Shown: one piece after another, positions 55,930 to 64,000 of the stretch
How positions within the stretch are numbered: position 1 is the first letter of the stretch
How the letters are laid out: each line of letters begins with the position of its first letter
From: Pictodentalium vernedei
Taxonomy: Eukaryota > Mollusca > Scaphopoda > Dentaliida > Dentaliidae
Length of the DNA: 64,000 nt
Reading direction: 5' to 3'
Assembly: GCA_031216915.1 (NCBI GenBank)
Contig: CM062288.1
Location: 178,462,596 to 178,526,595, forward strand
Translations under genes and position numbers: made by a program
The notes under the pieces: generated by a model
Seen by the model: the letters and a program-made list of their open reading frames with translations, nothing else
Database searches by the model: none
Told to the model about the DNA's origin: nothing

Positions 55930-58900
55930 GTTAGTGCGAATAATATGACGGTGTATATTTTTTTCTGGTTGGAAAAATTATTCTTCATTCGTAATGCGAG
56001 AATATCTTCCTCTAATTCACAAGTTCATTGTGTTTCTTATAGTCAATGTAGTCGCATTAATTCTTGCTCTGTGTTTGTTGATTGATATGACATCGTTGGA
56101 GACGGGTGACACGGTATTTTATTAGCGGTGAGGGGTCCATTACGGTCCTCTCTCCATAGGGTCACTATATACTATCAGTTTCTTTTTCAGAATTCAGAGT
56201 GATGTTTCTGTGATGTCTTCAATAAGTGTGTCTCCGTCGTTGCAATAGTAGGGCTAACGGGAAGTGCTCAAGCTATTACAACAATTGCTGGGAGTTAGCT
56301 AGTTCTATCGAAGGCATTGTCACCCGCTAGTCCACCCGGTGTCGCATCCATTCACCAGGAAAGAATGGTACAGCATCCGGGGTAGTCCGTTGCGGTCCAG
56401 GGAAGCAGATTGGGTGATGCAAGTACTATAAAACTCCAGATGTGCACACCCAGCAACGACGGATCCGAGGATAGTACGGAGGAAGCCTGTCCGTCCGGTA
56501 GCTAGCTCGTCCAGGTCCCCCAGACCGCGAGCGAGAGAGGCCCCCCTCTCTCTTGCATCAACATCTGTGCCGCGATGTTGTTGTATGTTGTTTGCTTAGT
56601 CGGAGCTTATGTCCACTCCTCCTGCTCGGGACGCTCTGTCGCATGACAGTCCGACGCGGCTGCTATATGGCTTCCTCATCCTCGTCAACACACACGACCG
56701 CACCTTGGCTATGTGACCACAGACGTTCGCATATTATATAAATGCAGGACTGAACGTCCCTGGTGCTCCTGCTTCGCCGACCAAGGAATACACGTCGACC
56801 AGGTCACTCCATCTGCTAGCCAAGGATACGAGACCTTTCCAGTCGAGACGTTTGCATATTATATAAATGCAGGAATGAACGTCCCGGGAGCTTCCAGCGG
56901 ATATTTCACGTAGGACCGCGGCTCCACAGGTCTCATAGGGTAACATGAACTAGGTATTGTTACCGTGAAGTCTTGTAAGTGTGCTTCCGTTGTCACAGTC
57001 AAATGAAGAGCTAGCGGTAAAGTGCTCATACAGATACGTCAATTGCCTAAGAGGTCCCAAGTAGGATCTATGGCGTTGGCGTCCGCTAGCTCGCCCGGTG
57101 TTGCGACCATTCACAGAATGGCTCAGCACCCGGATTCGTCCGTTGCGGTCCAGGAAGGAGATTTGGGTGATGCGAGCATTATAAAATACAATGTGCACAC
57201 CCAGTGACGCAGGCCTCGAAATAACAAGATTTTGATAAACCTAACAGCAGGTTGCCTCATTTGACAATGGTTAACCTGTTGATCGGTTACCTAGATTTTT
57301 TTCATAAACCTATTGGTTAACCATTGCATTAAAAGTATTAAAAGTTAAAAACTGACAAAGCTTCTGACATACCCAACTACAGTTCCTCCCAAATTAGGTT
57401 GGCGTTTAGACACAAGGGACCCAAGGCAGGTGAAGTACAAAACAGGTACATACACACGCCCCCCTCCCCCCCCCCCCCCCCCAATACACATTGCACATTC
57501 ACGTGTGCACACATTAACATTTGTTGTTCTTTGCTTTATATGATTTTTGTGTCTAATGAAAATTAAACAATTTGAATTGTTTATTTTGCTGCGTGGCTTA
57601 TTATTTCAGAAACCCAAGCACATTTGTCTCGAACTGGGAGTGGGAAATGGGCAAATGTGTGGGGATGGCGTCAAATACCGTCGATGGACGTCTGTATTAC
57701 GAATACATTGAACTTTAGGGCATGGGAGTTGCATTGGCAGTCTCTGATTAACATTGGAAAAGAAATAACTGTAAATCATATCTACCTTCCCCTACATTTC
57801 GGAATCCAGAGAATGTAATCCAAAATTCCAAACTAAAACTTTATTTGTGCCACAATGTTCGAATTCATTTAGAAAAACCCATGTTCACAACCATGCAGGC
57901 TGTTTATTCAAATGGAATAAGCACGTAAACAAGAAGTCAACATTGGTGAATAAAAGACGTTTTCATAATGTGTTCAAAATTTTTTATCATGGATTGGTAG
58001 GGTAAAAAGGGGCGGAATGCAAATAATTAACAACAGCTCATTTGATTTTCAATATGTCTCCTTTTTATTGAATTGAAGACTTATTTGCAGCTTCGCGCAG
58101 TGCAAGAGTTAAAACCTCACGTGCGGTAAATTTATGTATTAACAAAGCAGTTAGCTCCCTTTAGCTGTAACAGACAATCGTCTTTCTCAGAATCGAAACA
58201 AATTAATTGTTTCGAGAGCCAGAGGGCGCCGCGAGTTGGTACTGCAGATCTTCAACGCTGCTAATACTATAGATTTATACCCCACAAGTACAGTAATGAT
58301 TGAAACACGCTGTGTGATAACCACGAGCATTTTGTTCTCGTTTTGTGCACCGCAGTGATTCTTTTAAATCAGTGGGAGGAAAAACATAGAAAACTTTTCT
58401 CATCCTGTAACAACTAACTTCGTCGGCCATCGGCACGATTTTTGGTTAACCGATCGAGCGTTCGCCTGAAAACAAATCTGCGTAAACGATAGGCGAACGG
58501 TACGAGTGTTCGCCTCTTATTTCGAGGCCTCGTGATGACGGATACGAGGATGGTACGGAGGAAGCCTATTAGTCCGGTTCCTAGCTCGTCCAGGTCCAAA
58601 GGGCTGCGAGCGAGAGCGATTCCTCTCTCGTATTACAACATCTGGGCCCAGATGTTGTGGTACAAAACGTTGCTCAGTCGGAGAATGCGTCCATCGTTCG
58701 GTACGCTTCGTTATATAAACAGTCTGGAGAGACTGCTCTTTCGGCTTCCTCATCCTCACAGCAGCACTCACGACCGCACCTTGGCTACGTGACCTGTGAT
58801 ATTCAACCAACATCGCCGACCAGGGATTCTACGGCGGCCAGGTCACGCCATCCGGTAGCCAAGGATACGAGGCCTTCATACTCCGGACGTTCTCATATTA

Positions 58901-60080
58901 GATGTATGCAAGAGTGAACGTCCAAGGAGCTTCCAGCGGCTAAATCCTATAAGACCGAAGCTCCACAGGCCTCTGTTACGGACATGCTATCGCAGATAGC
59001 ACAATTATCGCAGCATCCCAGCAACCGACAGTAACTCTGTCGGATCTGGAATTATCCGAGGAAGCTGGGTTGGTACGTTCCGCTGCAGGTTCAGACACAG
59101 ACGACCAAGAATTACAAGTGGTCCGACAGAATGATGAAAGGGAGACGGATGAGTTGTATTTTCCCTTTTCGGAACAACATAATTGCCACAGAGTGCATCC
59201 GGCATTGTCATCTGACGTTGTTCCTCCGGACCAAAATGCTGCGTTGACGGATAAGAGACTGATAGTGCCACTGGACACAGAATTCTTAATCGGTTTAGGT
59301 TCATCATCCCTCAGTTTCCGACATAGTCCAGATATGTCTCAAGGACATTTGATCTGTTGAATGATGCTATATTATTTATTTAACTTGCTACCTAAATGGG
59401 CAGGTCAGGTTTCTTATCGGCAATATTTTCTATATCTGCCTTTCATCAATTCAACGAATATTTTGAAACGGCAGGACAGAGCATTTTGAGAGTTCTCTGC
59501 GTCTAGACAACCAGGTCAGGACCTAGTATTATTTTTTACTGTCGTCTATGTCAATTCCAACCACGTTGTTGGAAATAACAATATCATCTAGCAGGGACAG
59601 CTTAGATGCATCATCGTATGCAGATCTCCTTACCAGAACGTTATCATTCCGTCGCAAGGAAAAAGAATTCTAGGATGCTCAATCTCCTTAAGAGTTCTTT
59701 CAAGGGCCTCACGTAAAACTCCGTCCTTTAGTGACAATATGGAGTTGGTTAGACGTGACGCTGTCCTGACTACATCCACGTGTGTAGATAGTAAGGTGAA
59801 AAACTCTCAGAGTAGCTCCGGTCTCCGGAGAGTTTTCTTCGACGGCAAGCTTTCCGCAAGCTATGATCAGTTAACTAAGAAAGCTTTAGACTCTCTGCTC
59901 TTAAAATTCGCTTCCATACAGTCGGATTCAGCAGAGAAGAGTAGGACAGGCACTTCTGGGACGAATACATCCAAGGGAAGTTCCTATAAGGTTCCTATGC
60001 GTCCTCTAGGTCTTATTCTAGAGACCGTCATGGTAGCAACTCCTATAGGGGCCGTAATTACGGTCAGACGTCCCTAGGTC
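55930..60080 (+). pseudogene. gag-like region of DIRS copy C
   Basis: DNA-level match to the gag-like region of copies A and B. A block near its start is repeated (about 56210 and 56970), and it is interrupted by the MITE at 57210-58531. Broken fossil. Confidence 0.65.
57210..58531. mobile_element. 1.3-kb MITE-like element with CAGGCCTCGAAATAA ends
   Basis: The left end CAGGCCTCGAAATAA and the right end TTATTTCGAGGCCTC are inverse. GTGACG at 57204-57209 and GTGATG at 58532-58537 form a probable 6-bp target duplication with one later change. The gag-like region of copies A and B shows the uninterrupted site (CCAGTGACG...CGGAT). No transposase. The CAG start resembles hAT ends, but hAT makes 8-bp duplications, so the superfamily is open. 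Confidence 0.7.
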
Positions 60081-60640
60081 GACGGGGCGAGGTGCGGACT
60101 GTGGAGGACATGGCTTTTCCTTCCGCAAGCCTCGCAGGATTGGGAGGTAATGGTTTTAACCTCTATCGTGTACTACTGAGCGGAAGACGGTCGAGTTTCT
60201 CAATTATTTGGGAATAGATTACGGACGTCCTTAGATTCAAGGTGTGAATTCAAAAGGACTAAATTGTTCCTCAAACGAAATCCTCTGTCATCTCGGAGTC
60301 CAAGATGGACTCGGCTTCCGCCAAGTCAGTAGGATAGAGGCTCGCTTCCATCAGAAGTCTAGTCTCTTCTGGAATGATCGCGATGGAGATCGTAGAAATC
60401 CAGGAATTTCCAGGTTTCTACATCCATCCTTTTCTGGTTCCAAAAACCAGACGGCTCGTTCCGTTCACTCATTATTCGGAACTGGACAAACAAGCTGATC
60501 GTGGCTCCAAGTTTATATATATGGAGTCCACCCGATCGGTCAGAGCGAGTATTCGGGTCTACGATTATGCTGCATGCATAGATCTCAAGATGCGTACTTT
60601 CACGCCTTGGTACATCAGGCGTCAGAAAGTATCTTTGCTA

Positions 60641-61640
60641 TGAAAGGGGGTGTGGGGGAGGAAACTAAATACTATTATAGTACCTTGAAAAAACTGTCAT
60701 GCAGCATTAATAGTAGTTCACATGCTCCAAAGAAAAAAGCAGTGCCAGTACTTTTGTTAAGGCTACCAACATCAGGAGATGGACGTTTTGGGCATTTATT
60801 TGCTTTGGGAATTTCTAACACAGATTTTATGACTAGATTTTCTCATAGGTATTGTTTCGGAACTTATGTTTCTAAATTCAATGTTTTATTTTCTGATTCA
60901 CAGTAAGGAATCAGATGTTTGCATTTTGAATGCCTTAGCATTTCTTGGATAGTTCTGAATAGCTTTGCTTTCTGGGGGTTACTTTCCAGCCTGTTCCTCA
61001 TTCTCTATCTGGCTGTATTTATCAGTTACATTGAAGCCCTCCATACTTTATTGCTTGGGAGTATTACCTTGTATTTAGGGCATGTATTACACATGTATTT
61101 ATATATATCTGTATATATGTTTATATTGCCTATGTCAAGCAGGAATTCCACCAGGCATTGTCCTAACACCGCGCCACTGGATTGAAAACTGTGAAATTTT
61201 TGGAAGGTGGCCTCGACAGGAGTCGATCCTGAGTCTACGACACCCAATCGCTTAGCCATAAATGCTCTGCCACCATACCAGCTGAGCCACGGCAACCACA
61301 GTAAAGAATCGGATGTTTGCATTTTGAATGCCTTGGCATTTCTTGGATAGTTCTGAACAGCTTAGCTTTCTGGGGGTATATATGTTTATATATATATTTA
61401 TGCATATCTTTTGGTATTTATGTTATACCTCATATTGAACTTATTTTGAGTTCTAGCTTGATTGATTATATTTTTTTTCATCATCTCCTTACGGTCAACT
61501 CTTTTCCCAGGACATGCTGAATTCTTTATTTTGGTCATAGGGGCTTTATGTTCCTTTAGTATGCCTTTATGGCCTTAATTTTTAAATTATTATTACTCAA
61601 TATACATTATACACCCTCCATGCCTATTGTTCAGTTGGCA
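60641..61640. other. Unassigned sequence with a 75-bp direct repeat and a SINE head
   Basis: GATGTTTGCATTTTGAATGC and the next 60 bases occur at about 60913 and again at 61311. Between the copies lie AT-rich sequence and a tRNA-like stretch. An ORF runs through to 60906 without a known motif. It may be the 3' region of a second DIRS family (see 61642). Confidence 0.45.
61207..61299 (-). mobile_element. tRNA-like SINE head (minus strand)
   Basis: On the minus strand it has an A box TGGCTCAGCTGG (61289-61278) and a B box GGATCGACTCC (61229-61219) spaced as in a tRNA. The anticodon arm does not fold cleanly and no amino-acid identity can be assigned, so I call a SINE head or tRNA pseudogene rather than a tRNA gene. 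No tail is recognised. Confidence 0.55.
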
Positions 61641-61760
61641 CTTTGTATCACTTTGGTAAGTTGAGAAAAAATTAAATTTTTATACCAAAATTTATTTTGT
61701 AAATACTTACCAAAGTGATACAAAATGATTGCCCTCCCGGCAATTTAACTTCTATTATGA
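61637..61760 (+). repeat. Internal complementary region of a second DIRS-like family
   Basis: TTTGTATCACTTTGGTAAG and its inverse CTTACCAAAGTGATACAAA (61642-61660, 61706-61724) flank an AT-rich core. Upstream CCCTCCATGCCTATTGTTCAG and downstream GATTGCCCTCCCGG occupy the same relative places as CCCTCCAGCCT...TTCAG and GATGGCCCTCCCAGG around the internal complementary region of copies A and B. Inferred to be the fossil 3' part of a related family. Confidence 0.55.
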
Positions 61761-61984
61761 TTGCATGCTTCCCCACACATATGTATACATGTATATTGTA
61801 TTTAATTCAAAGTCGGAAATTGATATTATTGCGCTACACTGGCGGGAACTGGACAATGGGTGAAAGGTCAAATAGGGTACAGTTTGCCAGGTTTTGTGTA
61901 CCTATTTTTTCTTTCTAAACTTCTTGCCAACAGAAATATTTTGGTGCCAAATCAAATTTTTTCATGCAATTAGTTAAATTGGCA

Positions 61985-62290
61985 CCTGGTAGCGTCAACA
62001 CTACCTAGGAGTCCAATTTTTAACTTAGTGCAATGTGAGGAATATTCTTTAAAAATCTTCTCAATAGGTCAGGATTTTTTGATATATGATATATACCACA
62101 CCCTGAGGGGTTCAAATTCAGGTTTGTTCAAATCAAGTCCATGGTTTCATATTTCAGCTCCCTATTGGAGCCCAAATTTTAACTCAGTGCAATATTGGGA
62201 ATATTTGTTAAAAATCTTCTCCTGGCACCTCCAGCAAGAATTTTTATATTTGGTATACAATAGCCTTAGAAGGGTTTATGACCCTCCCGT
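61985..62290 (+). repeat. Two diverged units of the E2/E3 type repeat
   Basis: GAATATTCTTTAAAAATCTTC, TTCAGGTTTGTTCAAATC and CTCCCTATTGGAGCCCAAA resemble the diverged units in E2. No recognisable ends. Confidence 0.6.
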
Positions 62291-62340
62291 ACGTGAACCT
62301 GATTTCAATATCATGCTGTTTTATTTATGCTGCATTCATG

Positions 62341-62640
62341 AAATCGTGCACAATAATATAGTATGATTCTAAATTAATTGAGTATCATACTAAAATAAGT
62401 ATCATACACAAATAATATAGTATGATGCTAAATTAATTGAGTATCATACAGAATTAATTCAGTATCATACACAAATAATATAGTATGATGCTAAATTAAT
62501 TGAGTATCATACTAAATTAATTCAGTATCATACACAAATAATATAGTATGATGCTAAATTAATTGAGTATCATATTGAATTAATTCAGTATCATACACAA
62601 ATAATATAGTATGATGCTAAATTAATTGAGTATCATACTG
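62341..62640. repeat. 63-bp palindromic minisatellite, about five units
   Basis: GTATGATGCTAAATTAATTG recurs at 62420, 62483, 62546 and 62609, exactly 63 bp apart, with a diverged copy at 62361. Each unit holds GTATGAT and its inverse ATCATAC around an AATTAATT centre, so it can form a hairpin. Confidence 0.92.
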
Positions 62641-63239
62641 AAAACCTGTCAATCAACACATTCCGCTAACCAATCAGTGGCGCCGATACATACGCGCTAG
62701 GCGTCTGGTCGGATGGGAACAGTGGAGCATGCCCTAGAAACAAGAAAATGTTGATGCATACACCAAACCGCAGAGTTAAAATCTTCCAGAAGAATCTTTC
62801 GTTTTCATATCGTAAATCCTTTCAATGAATTCTCTTCTAATGATACAGTAGGTCGTCGTGGACTGCTCGTAATCCATGCATTGCAGTGTTGTCCACGCAA
62901 ACGTATACCAGGCAATAAACAATCATAATCAGGAAAACTTTCTTTATTGAAACACCGGGTTTTGATATAATTAGTTTTTAGAAAGTAATGTTATTGCGTC
63001 TGTGGAAATATTGTCCACCCGTAGAAAGTGACCAGTCCACGGCGGTAGCAGTGTACATTATAAATTAAATATTAAATACCGGGAATTGTTTACCTTCGAA
63101 AAAAAGTTCTGTTGTACTGTTGAAATATGACTTGTCAATTGAAGTCTGGTGTGTGTTTGCTTTCTGAAGTAGGCGTGATAGGTAAGGATGGTTTGATAAA
63201 CTTGATATTGTACTTGTGTTGCGGCCATGATATAACTAC
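62641..63239. other. Low-repeat sequence, possible regulatory stretch
   Basis: AACCAATCAGTGGCG near 62670 is a good CCAAT-box match, followed by CG-containing sequence. No ORF with motif follows. I do not call a promoter. Confidence 0.3.
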
Positions 63240-63490
63240 AGAAGCCACCATCTTGTCATCCGCCATCTTGGACCGCCATTTTGGGTCCCAATAGGCTTTG
63301 GGTACAGGGAGGGAGGGGGATCACTCCCACTTTATGTGTTATGGTAGCCACGTCACAGATATTATGGGAGAAGACGCCATCTTGTCATCTGCCATCTTGG
63401 GCCGCCATCTTGGGCCACAATGGGCTTTGTGTATTATGGTAGCCATGTCACACATATCACGGGGAAGCCGCCATCTTGGACCATCATCTT
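63240..63490. repeat. CCATCTTGG-rich minisatellite with YY1-like motifs
   Basis: GCCGCCATCTTGG or near variants occur at about 63260, 63374, 63391, 63401 and 63467, in a degenerate repeat that includes GTCATCYGCCATCTTGG. Confidence 0.7.
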
Positions 63491-64000
63491 GGGCACAAAG
63501 AGGGTGCGTATGGCCTATAGGGGCTCTGGGCATGGGGAGGGGTGCCTAATAGGTTTTAGGCATGAAGGAGGGTGCCTAAGGGGCTTTGGGCATGGGGAGG
63601 GTGAAGGTGACCTAACAGGCTTGGGCACGGGGAGGGTGCAGGGAGCCTAAAAAATGGCCTTGGCGCTTTGGGCACGGGGTCCGGATACGGGGTCCGGGTA
63701 AACCAACATGAAAAGGCCATCTCCTACTACTTGTGTGGTAATGGAAATTGAGAACTGTTGTAGGTTGTTACATAGAGTTGATAGCCTGGTATAAGCTGTT
63801 AAATGGTGTTGATAGACTGATTAAGATTCATATCAGCGACCGGACAGTGTTTAAGGACCTCCCCATCGGTCCATGTGAAAGGGACAATTCAAAAGACAGA
63901 ACAACAGGAAGGAGAGGCGAGCGGTGAACGAGAAGGGATGCAGCTGTAAAACAACGGACGCCCGGGCGGACAATGTGAACTGTAAATATATTATTGGGTT
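63491..64000. other. G-rich degenerate repeat then unassigned sequence
   Basis: GGCATGGGGAGGGTG and GGGGCTTTGGGCA recur irregularly from 63500 to 63690. From 63690 to the end I see no gene. Confidence 0.5.

Larger units (their letters stand above)
53038..60640 (+). mobile_element. DIRS-like retroelement copy C, broken, right part missing
   Basis: Fossil of the same family as A and B. The left inverted repeat (53038-about 53240) has CTGTACCAATGACCCAGAC, CCCCCCAATCCCCAAAA and the palindrome variant TGTGCATGCGCA. Recognised parts are a gag-like region (from about 55930, with a repeated block) and the beginning of the reverse transcriptase up to about 60640. After that the family sequence stops and no right terminal repeat follows. 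Array element E6 (54024-55856) and a MITE (57210-58531) are inserted. Many breaks. Confidence 0.8.

Noticed and set aside
62641-62720. Host promoter with CCAAT box
   Set aside because: A single motif match without a following coding exon is not enough.

Overview
The window reads as repeat-rich DNA from a marine invertebrate, most likely a bivalve mollusc. That rests on three things: elements opening with AGCTCACCTGA hairpins and carrying tandem arrays inside them, tRNA-derived SINEs with (AATA)n tails, and abundant DIRS-type tyrosine-recombinase retroelements. There is no operon structure and no complete host gene. The only host coding signal I can defend is one possible 156-bp exon at 52674-52829. 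Nearly everything else is mobile DNA.

The centre (about 4103-36744) is a nest. A DIRS-like element (copy B) is split near its left end by a second DIRS-like element (copy A, about 4491-18415). Copy A's left inverted repeat is split by a CR1/Jockey-type LINE on the minus strand (4627-8665), and its body is split by a tandem-array element (E2, 9425-12340) that itself contains a hairpin MITE. Copy B is further split by a 6.6-kb TIR element (19080-25655) encoding a zinc-finger/transposase-like protein, an XPG/FEN-like nuclease and a Cys-rich C-terminus (Academ-like), and by a second tandem-array element (E3, 31486-36412) inside its internal complementary region. The order of insertion can be read from pairs of terminal repeats and from uninterrupted sister copies.

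Right of the nest (36745-53000) lie further tandem-array elements with unit lengths of about 144, 165, 162 and 150-160 bp. They are interrupted by a SINE, a Tc1-like transposon with two in-frame stops, and a 2.35-kb Mutator-like element carrying a FLYWCH zinc finger. The right part (53038-60640) is a third DIRS copy (C), interrupted by a 156-bp-unit array element whose units each carry a consensus estrogen-response-element palindrome, and by a 1.3-kb MITE. The last 3.4 kb holds the probable terminus of a second DIRS family, a tRNA-like SINE head, a 63-bp palindromic minisatellite and a cluster of YY1-like motifs.

The most notable signals are: the Academ-like element with a reconstructable empty site; a family of array-carrying elements that insert between T residues without target duplication and share the 3' end CTCTTGTT (Helentron/HINE-like); the response-element satellite; and a 2A-like peptide motif at the LINE ORF start.
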